Assembly (NCBI GenBank): GCA_050084985.1
Contig: JBITNC010000001.1
Coordinates: forward strand, 206,460,001-206,524,000
Reading direction: 5' to 3'
Source of the DNA: Nageia nagi
Taxonomy: Eukaryota > Pinophyta
Length of the DNA stretch: 64,000 bases
The position numbers and the translations under genes were made by a program. The notes beneath the pieces were generated by a model. It had not been told where the DNA came from. It saw only the letters and a program-made list of their open reading frames with translations, and made no database searches. Numbering within the stretch: the stretch's first letter is position 1; the number at the start of each line of letters is the position of its first letter. Positions 13,427 to 25,578 of the stretch are shown here, piece after piece.

Positions 13427-14748
13427 TTATATGGCTTTTAAGTTTTCATCCTTTGTATTGTATGTATCATTAACTTGATTTACCACAAGTTGTGAATCAC
13501 CATAGATCTTCAAATATTTCATTTTTAGTTTTATATCTACTTTTAATCTCAAAATCAAAGCTCTATACTCTACCATGTTATTGGTGAACTCAAATCCAAG
13601 TTTATAAGACATATGAATTACCTCATTGGTAGGTGATACTAAAATAATACCTACCCCCACTCTGTAAGAACACTTTGATCCATCAAAATATAAGGTCTAG
13701 GATGTAGGTTCACCCTCCATGTAACACATTAACTCATATAGAATTATAATTTATTAAATATTAGGTTCTTGGTAGCCTCAGTCAATGTTGCACACCATCG
13801 ACTATGTGTATCCTCATCATACTCATCTGGGAACTCTTCATGTACTATTGTACCATCATTCTAAGGGAAGTTTGCTATCAAGTCTATAATTGCTTTCCCT
13901 TTTATGAAATTTTGCTTTAACACATTGATATCAAATTCTTGCAATAACATCAACCATTTAGCTACTCTTCTTGATAAATATTGTTTTGGTACACGATATT
14001 TTAGTGGGTTAAGGGCTAACAACACATGTAGTGTAATATAAAAGATAATGCCTCAATTTTTTTGTAGCAAAAATAATACCAAAGAAAATCTTTTTCATGG
14101 GTGTATATCTAGTTTCATAATCAATAAGAGTTTTGCTATGGTAGTATATTGCCCTTTCTTTATTCTCATCATCTTTCTAACACAACATTGCCACCAAGGC
14201 ATATAAAGTGGTTGATATATAAAGATAAGTTGGCTTTGCAAAATCTATAGGAACTAAGATAGTAGGATTTAATAAGTATTTTTTATATTCTCAAATATTT
14301 TTTGATATTTTTCATCCCCACACAAACTTCATAGGAGGATTTAACAAGCATTATTTTTTCTCCAAGTTGAGAAATGAAACTTCTTACCAAATTTATCTTT
14401 CCTTGAAGGCTCCTTAATTGCTTGAGATTTCTTGGAGTTAGCATACTTACTATGGCTTTTACCTTCTTAGGATATACCTAATAACTCTTTTTGAGATCAT
14501 GAATCCAAGCAATTTTCTTGAAGTAACACCAAAAGCACACTTTTGAGGTTTGAGGATAAGATTATATATTTTTAGGATTTGAAATACCTCTTCAAAGAGC
14601 TCTAAATGGTTTTTTCCTTACTTTGATTTGACTAAGATGTCATCAACATATACCTCTATTGATTTATGAATGTGCTCATGGAACATTGACACCATAGCCC
14701 TTTGGTAGGTACCACTTGCATGTTTTAATCTAAAAGGCATAATCTTCT
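13427..14748 (-). pseudogene. RT C-terminal part, RNase H and second (archaeal-type) RNase H of the outer element
   Basis: From the insertion point downward on the minus strand the RT reads PFRLKHASGTYQRAM, then a YVDDILVK catalytic loop (about 14,620-14,650), then KCAFGVTSRKLLGF. Around 14,150-14,300 an RNase H connection follows (LYISTT, ENKERAIYYHSKTL). At 13,427-13,660 a second RNase H is open for 77 codons: VGIILVSPTNEVIHMSYKL, the NNMVEYRAL glutamate block and the YGDSQLVVNQV aspartate block. This dual RNase H layout is characteristic of the Tat lineage. Frameshifts and stops separate the pieces. The N-terminal half of the RT lies at 32,671-33,070, beyond the nested element. Confidence 0.8.
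14744..14748. other. Target-site duplication (cttct), left copy
   Basis: cttct stands directly before the 5' LTR (tgtagaca...) and again directly after the 3' LTR (...tgcaaca) at 32,666-32,670. The five-base length is standard for Ty3/gypsy integration and proves that both LTRs belong to one insertion event. Confidence 0.95.
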
Positions 14749-15590
14749 TGTAGACACCTAAAAATGTCCCTTTTTAACTAGTAAACATTGAAATAATCAT
14801 AACTCTTTGATACAATATAAAATAGGTTTAAAAACCATATTATTGGATAGCTCTCATTGATTACATGCAAAATGAGTGGTCACATGACCCTTTTTTAGTA
14901 AAAATTGGCTATTTGGGAGTCACTTTAATATTGTTATAAGAACTAAAAACCAGTCACCAGTGACCCAAAACAATCACCGACATTTTAGGATGATCACCGG
15001 CATCTGCCTAGTAATCATCGACAACTCTATAATAGCTGAACATAAACCAAAAATGATAAAAGAAAGTCATAATGTCTCATTCTTCCAAGATGATGTGGAT
15101 AGAGGGGGTCAGTTACAACCTACGGTGGCTTTTTACTTCCCCTTACCAGCCTTGGAAAATCTCACCCAAAAATCTATAAATACAAGCCAATACAAAGCAA
15201 TAGGGACCCATATTTTTGGGGTAGGGTAATGCTGCCAAAATCTTGTGAGCTCATACCTTTTATTATTTTATGCTAGTTTCAATTTAATACATGTCATACA
15301 TAGATGCTTTGATGTTATTATCTTTTGCATGTGTGTAGGATTTATAGGTTGTCCATATTAAGGAGAGAAGCAAGCAAATCAAAAAATAATGAAGATCTAA
15401 TACCCTCATTTTGGCAAATGGCATTTGCAAAAGTCCCTTCCAAGGGTAAATTGTAGTTTGAGCTAAAAATCAATATCAATTTACAATTACAACTTTTCTA
15501 CCTATTTTACATAATTTGAGGTTCAATGAAAATCTAAGAATAATTTTATTTTATGTGATTCTACATTCCAGCTCTATTTTCACTGCAACA
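14749..15590 (+). repeat. 5' LTR of the 17.9-kb element
   Basis: It starts tgtagacacc and ends cactgcaaca. It matches 31,825-32,665 almost base for base. Most differences cluster at 14,945-15,080, where the sequence is rich in CpG-containing words (caccgac, atcgac). Confidence 0.95.
15175..15182 (+). promoter_or_regulatory. TATA box of the 5' LTR
   Basis: tataaata stands about 60% of the way through the LTR and is identical in the 3' LTR (about 32,250). It is the probable core promoter for the genomic transcript, with the start expected about 30 bases downstream. The position is inferred from the motif alone. Confidence 0.6.
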
Positions 15591-15750
15591 TTCTGATGTT
15601 AGAAGGAGGGCCCCTCTATCATTGATAGGGAGGTTTTTTGTTTATGTTAAAAATAATTCTACCTTTTTGTTATCTAGTTTATTCGAGTTATTCCATATAC
15701 TAACTTTAAATTTTGTGATCTATGCTTTTTATAGGAAATCTATTGTAGAA

Positions 15751-15990
15751 ATGCCAACGATTGGAATCGGATGTCGACGACTCAAAAGGAATGCCAGTGA
15801 TTCACAAAAATATCGATGACCAAACATAGTGTCTATTATATAAATGCCAATGATTGGAATCGGATGTCGATGACTCAAAAGGAACGCTAGTGATTCATAA
15901 AAATATCGATGACCGAACATAGTGTCTATTATATAAATGCCAGCGATTGGAATCGGATGTCGGTGACTCCAAACAAATGCCAACGATCTC
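15751..15990 (+). repeat. 93-bp tandem repeat, nearly three units
   Basis: Units start at atgcc(a/g)(a/g)cgattggaatcgg at 15,751, 15,844 and 15,937, exactly 93 bases apart, and the last unit is partial. Each contains several tcgatgac / cgatgatt words. Because 93 is divisible by three, a periodic reading frame appears on the minus strand (repeating RHPIPI), but this is a by-product of the repeat. Confidence 0.9.
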
Positions 15991-16279
15991 TATTTAAATT
16001 TCGATGACTCTTACTCTAGGTCACCTTTCCTCCTTTTGTTATTTCTAAAATATATATATATATATATATAATAAATACATATGTATAATATATTGTTAAA
16101 ATAGAAGGATATTTTTTTACTGTGATTCCTTTGCCTAGAATGCATATAGGAATGGATAGAAAAAGTTAAATGCATTTTTTATTAATTTACTTTATGTATA
16201 ATGTTATGTATTTATTTTTATGTTTTGGGTGAAGGATACGTAACATTAATACTTTTTATCTTGTCTACTTATGCTCTCC

Positions 16280-16960
16280 CTTTACGCTTCGTGCGATCTA
16301 AGGTGACCAGAATAGACCTGATAAGAAGGAGTAATTAATTCTTCTTTTCTTTCACAATCACACTATCATTAATTTGGTTAATTTATCCACACATAATGAC
16401 CTCTTACCAAGTTTGACCTTACCACTCCATTGGAGGTCGAAGGGATATGTGACTAGTAAGAGGAGGTAATTTACTACACATAATACTTCCCCAATTGGAA
16501 GGAGTAAATGAATCACATTAAAAGGAATGAACTTAAGGAAAATAAATCGAGTTTTGGGTAGTATAAATCATATTAAAAGGTTAATAAATTGGAGGGATTC
16601 GAATGCACTAAGTACTTTCACTTAACAAAGTATGCTCTCACTTTTGTGCTTCAAGTGATCCTAAGTGATCAGAAATAAGTTAAGTGAAAGAGGTAAAATT
16701 TATTCACATATTATTTGGAAATATACTTCACATTAACACTCTTAAAGATGTCTACCCTTACCACTCCATTGGAGGTCGAAGGGATATGTGACTCTTGGAG
16801 GAGTAATTGAACTTCACTTAATTAATTTATCTACACTTAATGGTTTTTTACTAAGTCTGCTCTTACCACTCCATTGGAGGTCGAAGGGACATGTGACTAG
16901 TAAGAAGAGGAAATTTATCACATATAAAACTTCCATAGCTGGAAGGAGTTAATGAACATC
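16280..16960 (+). repeat. Leader repeat with three copies of an 'accactccattggaggtcgaagg' block
   Basis: The block beginning accactccattggaggtc occurs at 16,421, 16,760 and 16,865, each followed by gggayatgtgact. Companion words (ctagtaagaggaggtaattta, attggaaggagt, cacttaa) recur around them, so the zone is a set of diverged ~100-350-bp duplications. The blocks are the most GC-rich part of the leader and could form RNA structure. No function can be assigned. Confidence 0.75.
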
Positions 16961-17621
16961 ATTAAGAGGTTGGATAATGAATCACATTATAATTAAAAAA
17001 GAACAATGATGTTTATTAAGGTCAAAGTCCACTTAAAATAAACTTTTGATTTTATCACATTAAAATAAGATAAGTAAATGGACATGAATGTTGGGGAGGG
17101 TAGTATGCATAAATGTATTTTACTTGTTTAAATGCATTTCATAAGGCCTTAAAGGAATAATTGAACATTAACGAGTTGGATGTCACTACCAACCATTAAT
17201 TCTTACTTCTTTGTACCCATCGACATAACACACTTAAAGCCATAGAGCCAGTTACACTTGGAGGTGATGACCAAGGTGACTTTTCTTTAGGTAGGAGTCA
17301 AAAAAGAGACTCATCTAGAACCAAGCCAAAAGCCATAGAGACTTGTAAACATTAATTAGGATTATCCAACCTACCTTGTTTAACACTTGACTAGTCAAAA
17401 CAAACTAGGAAAATTAAAAAGATTAAAATGAACAGCTCATATCGTTCATTTAACTTAGACATTAAAAATATGTGAAAAAGTTAAAAAAGATAATCACATC
17501 GATAAAAGTAAGTTTGCATATAGGATGTTTGTGCATTAAATTGTTTTCTTGAAAACATAATATAAAAGATAAAAGTAGAGTTTCCTTTTTACAATGTTTG
17601 TTTATAATATCTAAAAAAAAA

Positions 17622-20600
17622 ATGGTTCAAACTAGAAGTATGACTGCTAAGAAAATGCAAGAACACCCATTTGAAATACAAGAAATAGATCCAGACAATA
17701 TGGATCTAATAGAGTCTTCAATTAGGATGTTATCTCTGTTACATGAATCAAATCCATGGGTAGTTCATTATGAAAGTAAAGATTGGGATTGGGGTTATGA
17801 TCAATCTAGATTGCAAAGATAAATTATAGAGGATCCTATTGCCAAGGCTAGAATGCAAGTGTTAGATAAAGATTTAATTGAAATTCATCATCGTCTAGCT
17901 AATTATAGGGCTATTCCTAAGATGTCTTCTAGTTTACCAGGAGATGTAGAAAAACTAAATCAAAGGCATGATAACTTAGAAATTGACGAGGATAAATCTC
18001 GGGTCGAAACCATAGCGGTACCAAAGACTGAGCCATATAATGTTAAATATGAAAGAGTCATTCGTCTATTATCAGATGGTCGAAGAGTCAGTTCTTTAAT
18101 TCGAAAAGAGGGATCTTCATTTTCTCATAAATCTCTCAAATTAGGAAAAAATGAAGTATCAATACCTACAAGTAATTTATCTCAAAGAGCTCCTTCAATG
18201 AAGCAAATAGAGAAATCTTATTCCTCAAAGGGAGGATTACATAGAAGGACATCTAAGTTCAAAATAGAAGAGATACCTTCTTATGAAGAACTAAAAGAAT
18301 GATGATTATATAAAATAAAAGCTGGTCAAAAATTCACGAAAATATATACTGATGATATTAAAAAGGCTGCAGAGATGTAATATATTCTAAAGGAAGAAAA
18401 TAGAAAAGTGAATGAATTCATTAAAATTCAAGAATAAGAGAATAAATTAAAAGAAATGGAAGATAAACTTCTTAGAGATAAAAGGAAATTCATAGAATAA
18501 GAACAAGTAAACAAAGAAAGAAATGAGTTCCTAGAACAAGAAAAGAAAAGACTTCATAAAGAATATGAGATTCAACTTCATTTACAGGAATTACAACTTA
18601 AAGAATTAGAATATGAAAAAATAAAAAGGGAACAATATCTACGTATGGAGAAAGAAAAACAAAGATAGTGGGATGAATATCAAAAAATAAAAAATTTGAA
18701 ACCTGAAACTCTTGAAGGAAGTCAAATACAAAGATATCGAGATCCTTACTTAGACAAATAGGAAGCAATGGATAAAGAGATAGCCATTTTATTACAAAAG
18801 GAAATGGATAAAGATCTAGAACTTCAAAAATTATATGATAAATGAAAGCAAGATTCCATTAAAATTTGGGTTGAACAAACCCAAAATCAAACAAGACAAC
18901 TTGATTACAAAGGAAAAGATCTATATGGAAAAAGTATATCCCAAAAACCTCCTAAAATCCCTATTCCATGATGTCATTCACCTCTTAAAATATTGCCTCC
19001 ACCACCATCAGAGTTTCCTTCTGACTATGAGTCTTACACATCAAGATCAATTTCAAAAAAGGATCTGAATACTCGAAGATATCATAGACACACTCAAGGT
19101 CATAGAATCGATAAAGAATTAGAAGACTTTATGAAGGATTTTATAAATTGAGAAATGAATGTTCAAGGAATTCAAAAGTTAAATTATAAAAATATTTGCA
19201 ATGAACCTATTCATCCAAGTTTTCCAAAAAAGAAATTACCATATAGGTTTGAATTTCCTAAAATAGTATCATTTAAGGGAAGAGAAGACCCCAAAGAACA
19301 CTTGAGAAAATTTACATTTTCTAGCTATCAGATAGCTAATGATAACTCATTAATGTTACGTATATTTCCTATGACACTCGCAGGTCAAGCTTTGGATTGG
19401 TATAATAGTTTACCTGTACATAGCTTATATACATTCGAACAATTGGCTAATCAATTTCTTGAACACTTTAGAATCAATATTAAAGAAAGATCTTCAATTA
19501 TTGATCTTACAAGATTACAACAGTTTCTTGATGAAACTATATAAGATTACATCTCAAGATGGTGGGCTATACTCACTAGTATGCCTTATACAATACCACA
19601 AGAAGAATTGGTTAAATTATTTAGTCAAAGTTGTTTAAGACCAATAGTTAGTATTCTCTAAATTCAATAACATAAAACTTTTGAAGAAGCTATTGCTCAG
19701 GTAGTAATCATAGAAAGAGTTAAAATTCAAGATGGAGAACTAAAACTCAAGAAAAAAGAATACAAAAAGGGTAATCAATATGAAAACATTAGTAAACAAC
19801 CACAAAATAATCAAATAGCTATGATAGAAAATTCTAGTCAATCTTCAAAAATCGAAGAAAATGCTGAACCTAAGCCTAAAAGAAATTTTACCCCATTATC
19901 AGAACCATTAGCCGAAATACTTAAAAAATTATGCGATAATGGTATGATTACATTACCTGATATAAAACCTGAAAATCCTAATGCTAAAGGAAGCAAATGG
20001 TATAAGGAGAATGAATTTTGTGCTTATCATAGGCAAAAAGGACATAATACAAATAAATGTTGAACTTTACAACATAAAATTCAAGACTTGATAGATAGTT
20101 GAAAAATAGATATGGATAATCCTGTTGTGCCTTCAAATCAAAATTTAGGGATATATCAAAACCCCTTACCTTCACATCAAGCTAACAATGTGGCAATTAT
20201 CCCAAACCAAATGAACTATACATGGAATAATAAGGATATACCATTTATAGGAACTATAGATGATTCAATACATATGATTGGTATAGCTACAAGAGCACAA
20301 CAATATTAGAATAAATAGGATAATCTATGAAAAAATCAATCAATATCAAACCCAATTAATATACAACCTATACCTCCTCCATAACAACCTAAAGTTTTGA
20401 TAAAAGATGCTCTTCAACGATAATTAAAAATGTCTCCAGTTAAGATGATCTTATTTGAATTATTACAACAGTCTGAGAGTTATAAGGAAGCTATGAATCA
20501 AATTCTACAAGAAATTCAAGTAGATGTTAGTAACCCCGATTATTTTATTTCAATAGTTGAAAGTTTGAAGATATCTCAACAACCTAGTATCACCTTCTAC
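17622..20600 (+). pseudogene. Gag of the 17.9-kb element, with a long coiled-coil segment
   Basis: The start is placed at 17,622 (MVQTRSMTAKKM), because the 8 codons upstream are lysine/poly-A-like. The same frame continues through only nonsense codons to protease. Residues about 1-225 are a charged N-terminal part. About 18,300-18,840 is a strongly Glu/Lys/Gln-rich heptad region (for example LKEMEDKLLRDKRKF, HKEYEIQLHLQELQLKELE), almost certainly coiled coil. The gag core is at 19,155-19,544, with RFEFPKIVSFKGREDPKEH and AGQALDWYNSL. The tail at 19,860-20,063 contains NEFCAYHRQKGHNTNKC, a one-knuckle relative of CCHC. It forms the virus-like particle. This copy is broken by about a dozen C-to-T type stops. 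Confidence 0.85.
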
Positions 20601-21389
20601 AAATAAGAAAAATTAAATAACAATGGACCAGGCAGACTTGATCCACCTTTACATATAATGGGTGAAATAGATGGTAGATTATTTAAAAGAATTCTGATAG
20701 ATGAAGGTTCAACTATAAATATAATTTCAGATGCTGCATATAAAAATTTGAATTTATTAGATTCACTTATTTTAGCTCCTTTACAAATTAGGGCATTTAA
20801 TGATGCAGTGTGTTCAACTTTGGGATCAATAGTGCTTCCGATTACAGTAGGGGCTAAAACAATCCAAACTTTATTACATATAATTGAAGGAAATATTATA
20901 CAATACAACATTCTTTTAGGACGCCCATGGATTAGAGAAATGCAATGTGTTCCATCAACTTATCATGGATGTTTAAAATACATCTATAAAGATAAAGTTC
21001 ATTGTGTGTTTAAAGATCTAGATCCTTATTTACATTGTAATTTAATTTTTGATCCAAATAAAGTGGCATTACCGTCCTCTAATTTATCAACCATATTAAT
21101 GAACAAAAATATGAATCAATCTGAATTCATAAAGGAAAAAAGTGATATAGTTATACAAGATAAAGATACTTGGGAAAAAGTTGCTAAAACTTTAGACAAA
21201 AAATATGGAGCTTCTTCATCAAAACAAGTGAATACTACATCTAATAATGACTCATCTAATGTATATCTGATAAAAATTAAATTAATGGATTTAGGGATGG
21301 GAGAGTATGACGTAGATGATGTGGTATTTAATATACCTTTAGCACAAGAAATGGGAAGATTATTTGAATCACCTAGTGTAATTGGATAA
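20601..21389 (+). pseudogene. Aspartic protease of the 17.9-kb element
   Basis: This segment is in the same frame as gag and open for 243 codons from 20,658. The active-site block reads FKRILIDEGSTINIISD (the D-x-G-S form used by this lineage) and the flap/C-terminal block reads NILLGRPWIREM (about 20,905-20,945). It would cleave the Gag-Pol precursor. After residue ~150 the frame runs into a poorly conserved linker and is lost by a frameshift between 21,389 and 21,707. The catalytic aspartate appears intact. Confidence 0.85.
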
Positions 21390-21706
21390 ATATACCTTTA
21401 GGAGAAGTACCTAATCAGACAATGTTTATCTATGCAGGAATAGTAGATCTTGTGTTAACAATACCCAATCAAACATATGAAGAAAATTTCAATAATGATA
21501 TGAAATATTTATCGCCATATTCAAGAACATTTGTCTTAAACTATTTTAACAAATGTAATTGGTAAGGATGAGGATTGGGTTGATATGAACAGGGTCCACG
21601 AGAAATAATTGAATTACAATACCAAGATCCCACTGATAAAAGGGGATTAGGTTATCAAAATAAATGTAAAAATCTTGCTAAATTAGGAAATTTAGGAGAA
21701 GAAAAT

Positions 21707-22285
21707 TTGGATTATAATGAAGAAATTTTAAAGAAAGAATCTATAGTACAAGAAATTATTAATATAAGAGAAGAACAATTAAGTGAAATGGATGTCTTAG
21801 AAGGGGTCAAAATGCTCTTTATTAATAATATTGAGCCACCTTGGAATCATTCGTGCTTACCAAGTGATATACAAGAAAAAATAAATAAAAATGCCAAATC
21901 ATCAATCAATCCATATTCAAGTATACCATCGATAAATATGGTTACAATAAAAGAGAATGAATTTGAAGATCAAAATAATGAACAAATAGATGAAGTTAAC
22001 GAAAATCAAAATTTAATCAAAATAATAGCCAATACTTCTACAGATGAAGTAATTGCTGATTTCTCTCTTATATCATCTAATCCTTTGGTACATGAATTCA
22101 AAAATGTAGATCACATATTTGGTTCCTATGAAAATCAAGTATGCACGAATGAACAAACTCAAGAATACAATGAAGAATATAGTGTTAACGACAAAAGTTG
22201 GATACCAATACCAAATCAATTAGAAGAAGGGTCGCATATGCTTACTGAAAAAGTCTTAGAAATAAATATTAGTAATGATCCTTAA
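21707..22285 (+). pseudogene. Linker between protease and RT of the 17.9-kb element
   Basis: This open stretch of 192 codons continues in the frame of RT. It is acidic and asparagine-rich, with no catalytic motif (QEIINIREEQLSEMDVLEG, then EENQNLIKII-like text). It sits where Tat-lineage polyproteins carry a variable spacer. It is probably part of the polyprotein and not a separate protein. Confidence 0.6.
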
Positions 22286-22315
22286 AATCCTAAAATTATT
22301 CAATTAGGAGAAAAC

Positions 22316-23690
22316 CTCATAGAAAATGAACAAGAAGAAATTATAACCTTATTAAAAGAATGAGAAAAGGTATTTGCATGGTCATATGCAGACATGCCTG
22401 GAATAGATTCTAAATTAGTAGTACATAATTTAGCATTAAAGTCTGATGCTAAACCTGTTAAACAAAAATTACATAAAATGCATCCTACTATAGCATTAAT
22501 GGTAAAAGAAGAACTTCAAAAATTATTAGAAGTTAAATTTATACAACCTATAGATTATTTAGATTGGATATATAATATGGTACTTATGAAAAAACCAAGT
22601 GGAAAAATAAGAATATGCATAGATTTTCGTGATCTTAACAAAGCTTGTCCTAAGGATGATTTCCCTCTACCTAGCATTGATAGTTTGGTAGACTTGACAG
22701 CAGGACATGATATGTTGTCATTAATGGATAGATTTTCTAGTTATAATCAAATAAAAATAGCCACTGAAGATCAACATAAAATGGCTTTTATAACTCCTTG
22801 GGGTACCTTTTGTTATAAGCATGACATAGTAGAAGATTATGTCGATGATTTGTTGGTTAGATCTAAATATCGAGTAGATCATGGAAAAGACCTAATTAAA
22901 GTCTTAGATAGATTATTAGAACATAAGGTAAGATTAAATCCAAAAAAATGTGTTTTTGGTGTAACTTCAAGAAAATTATTAGGATTTATTATGTCCCGAC
23001 GAGGAATCAAAATAGATCCTAGTAAAGTGAAGGCAGTAGTAGACATGCCACCTCCTACAAATCTAAAATAATTACAAAGTTTATAGGGTAAGTTACAAGC
23101 TATTAGAAGGTTTATAGCTCAAATTTTTGATAAATGTAAACCATTTACAAAATTATTAAAAAAGGGGATAGAATATCATTGGGGCAAAGAGCAACAAGAT
23201 GCCTTCGATGAAATTAAAAGATATTTATTATCTCCTCCTGTCTTAAGTCCACCTTGAAAAGATGTACCCTTTTTGTTATATATTTCTACTACTAAAAATA
23301 CTTTAGGAACAATGCTTGCTCAAAAGAATGAACACAATAAAGAACAAGCTATATATTATCTGAGTAGAACACTTGTGAGCTATGAGATTAAGTATATATA
23401 TTTAGAAAAATTATGTCTTGTTGTCATTTTTGCTACTAAAAAACTTCAACATTATATGCTTAATCATACAACATATGTCATCTCTAAAGTGGATCCATTG
23501 AAATATATGATGAATAAAACCTATCAAAATTCAAGAACTGCAAAGTGGATAATGCACTTAACTGAATTTGATTTACATTTTATTAGACAAAATTCAATAA
23601 AAGGACAAGTAATTGTTGATTATCTCATTGATGCTCCATTACAAGATAATAAACCACTTGTCATTGAATTACCTGATGATGGGGTGTTTC
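22316..23690 (+). pseudogene. Reverse transcriptase and first RNase H of the 17.9-kb element
   Basis: After a stop (22,361) the RT reads VFAWSYADMPGID, VKEELQKLLE, IRICIDFRDLNKACPKDDFP (about 22,610-22,665), MDRFSSYNQI, the catalytic EDYVDDLLVRSKY (about 22,830-22,865), and KKCVFGVTSRKLLGFIMSRRG. Between GTFCYK and the YVDD loop (about 22,820) the usual ~20-30 residues with the 'PFGL..A' block are missing, an in-frame deletion that must abolish polymerase activity. RNase H follows at 23,265-23,640 (LLYISTTKNTLGTMLAQ, AIYYLSRTLVSYE, LEKLCLVVIFATKKLQHY). The active-site residues of this first RNase H look degenerate, as usual when a second RNase H is present. Confidence 0.85.
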
Positions 23691-23699
23691 AATTAGATG

Positions 23700-24185
23700 A
23701 AATTGAAATACCTGTAGAACTCAAATATGATTGGGATATGACAATACACTTTGATGGTTCTCGATGTGAACAAGGTGGTGGAGTAGTTGTTGTATTTATA
23801 ACACTGTAAGGGATCTCTATACCATATTCATTTAAACTAAAATTTCCTTGTACTAATAATAATTGTGGAATACAAAGCTATGATATTAGCATTAAAAACT
23901 ACTATTAAATTAAAACTTAAAGGAATTAAGATTATTGGAGATTCTTTACTCATCATAAATCAAGTGAAAGGAATCTATCAATGTAAAGAGCCTTTACTTC
24001 AAAAGTATAAAGCGTTAGTTGAGGAATTATAAATTTTTTTTGACCAATTTAGTATAGAAGTGGCACCAAGATCATCTAATAGATTTGCAGATGCTATAGC
24101 TTCTATTGGATCTCTTATCCCAAAAGATCCTAAAAAATCTTCAATTCAAGTTGAAATAATTCAATTGTCTCAATCATCATTACAA
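23700..24185 (+). pseudogene. Second, archaeal-type RNase H of the 17.9-kb element
   Basis: It begins WDMTIHFDGSRCEQGGGVVV (about 23,730-23,790) with the first aspartate. A frameshift near 23,850-23,870 separates it from the VEYKAMILALK glutamate block and the IIGDSLLIINQVKGIYQCK aspartate block (about 23,930-23,985). A conserved late segment FADAIASIGS lies near 24,085. This extra RNase H is diagnostic of the Tat lineage. It replaces the activity of the degenerate first RNase H and removes the RNA template during cDNA synthesis. Confidence 0.85.
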
Positions 24186-24299
24186 TAGGAAGATGAAGAA
24201 AAAAACATATTAAATATTGACATGACTGATAAAGATAATTGGTACAAAGAATTGATAGATTTTTTAAAATTTAGAACTCTTCCTGCAAACCTTAATAAA

Positions 24300-25499
24300 T
24301 CATCACGATGAGCTTTTAAAATTAAAGCAACTAAATATTGTTTGATAGGGGATATCTTGCATCAATGAAATTTCAATGGTATTTTACTCAGATGTCTTGA
24401 ATGGAATGATATTAAAAAAGCTATATCCTCTACCCATGATGGAACATGTGGAGGACATTTTAATGGTGTTGCGATTGTAAAATGATTTATACAAATGGGG
24501 TATTATTGGCCAACTATGGAAAAATATTATTGTGAATATGTTAAAAAATGTTTTAAATGTCAACAATACGCTCATTTATTTTCACAACCATCTCAAGAAC
24601 TACATCCTATACAATCACTTTGGCCATTCTCTAAATGGGCATTAGATTTAATAGGACAAATTACACCTACATCTTCTAGTGGACACAAGTTCATCATTAC
24701 AGCAACTAAATATTTTACCAAATGGGTAGAGGCTATTCCCATGACTTCCACCACTAGTTCACGAATTGCTGAATTTATAGAAAATTATATTATATGTAGA
24801 TTCGGCATACCAAATCAATTAATTATGGATAATGGAAAAAATTTTAAAAATAAGGATGTAAAACAAATATCTGATAAGTATAAAATTAAACAAAGTTTTT
24901 CCACTCCATATTATCCACAAGGCAATGGATAGGCAAAGGCTACTAATAAAACTATTCAGAATGTCTTAGCAAAAATAGTAAATGATTCTCATAGAGATTG
25001 GCATATGCAAATACCAAAATCCTTATGGGCTTATCATACCAGTGTATGCACTCCTATTAGGGCAACACCATTCTCTTTAGTATATGGAATAGAAGCCATC
25101 CTACCCATAGAACTTGAGATACCATCCCTTAGAGTAAATCTAAGTGAGCAAAATTCTGATGAGGAAGCAAGACAGACACATCTAGATCAATTGTTACTTT
25201 TAGATGAAAAATGTATTAATGCTTTAGAGCATATGCATGTTTATCAGAAGAGGATAAAATGAGCTTTTGATAAAAGGGCTCTAATTCGTGAGTTCAAAAT
25301 AGGTGATTTGGTTTTAAAAGAAAATCAACAAACTTCACGAATAGAACGACAGCTTAGAGACAAGTTTGCTCCAAATTGGTTAGGACCATATATGATTAAG
25401 AAAAAATTTGGTAAAGGAACTTATCATTTATTAGATTTAGAAGGAAATGAAGAGCATAAACCTATAAATATCATGCATCTTCGACCCTTCTATACATAA
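24300..25499 (+). pseudogene. Integrase of the 17.9-kb element
   Basis: The N-terminal zinc-binding part shows STHDGTCGGHFNG (about 24,430) and CFKCQQY (about 24,550). The core has WALDLIGQ (first Asp, about 24,640), MDNGKNFKNKD (second Asp, about 24,823) and YYPQGNG-stop-AKATNK. The stop (TAG at 24,930) is a CAG-type change. The catalytic glutamate is lysine (AAG at 24,936-24,938), so the enzyme is doubly dead. The C-terminal domain (FKIGDLVLKEN, FAPNWLGPYMIKKKFGKGTY) ends at 25,499. No chromodomain is seen. The frame is open from 24,495 apart from two stops. Confidence 0.9.
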
Positions 25500-25578
25500 A
25501 AAAAAGTGTACATTAGTTTTTTGTTATTTTATTTTATTGTTAAAATAATAAATAAATAAAAGTATTAATATTTGTCAA

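Larger units (their letters stand above)
15591..17621 (+). other. Untranslated leader of the 17.9-kb element
   Basis: About 2.0 kb separates the 5' LTR from the gag start. It contains two separate tandem-repeat zones and no long open frame. I could not match the bases right after the LTR (ttctgatgttag) to a tRNA 3' end with confidence, so the primer binding site is not assigned. The leader would carry packaging signals. Its length and repeat content are unusual. Confidence 0.7.

Noticed and set aside
15591-15610. Primer binding site of the 17.9-kb element
   Set aside because: ttctgatgttagaagg could not be matched to a tRNA 3' end by eye, so it is left unassigned.
15729-15983. Minus-strand 84-codon ORF with repeating RHPIPI / YIIDTMFGHRYF units
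   Set aside because: It is the 93-bp leader repeat read in one frame. The period is divisible by three, so an open periodic frame arises automatically. It has no homology or start context.
15751-15990. CRISPR-like appearance of the 93-bp repeat and of the 34-bp repeat at 56,761
   Set aside because: The repeats are directly contiguous with no unique spacers, and the DNA is plant nuclear.
18835-19068. Plus-strand ORF MINESKIPLKFG in the gag region
   Set aside because: It is out of phase with gag. The gag frame continues through the same bases (PPPPSEFPSDYESYTSRS) into the capsid core.
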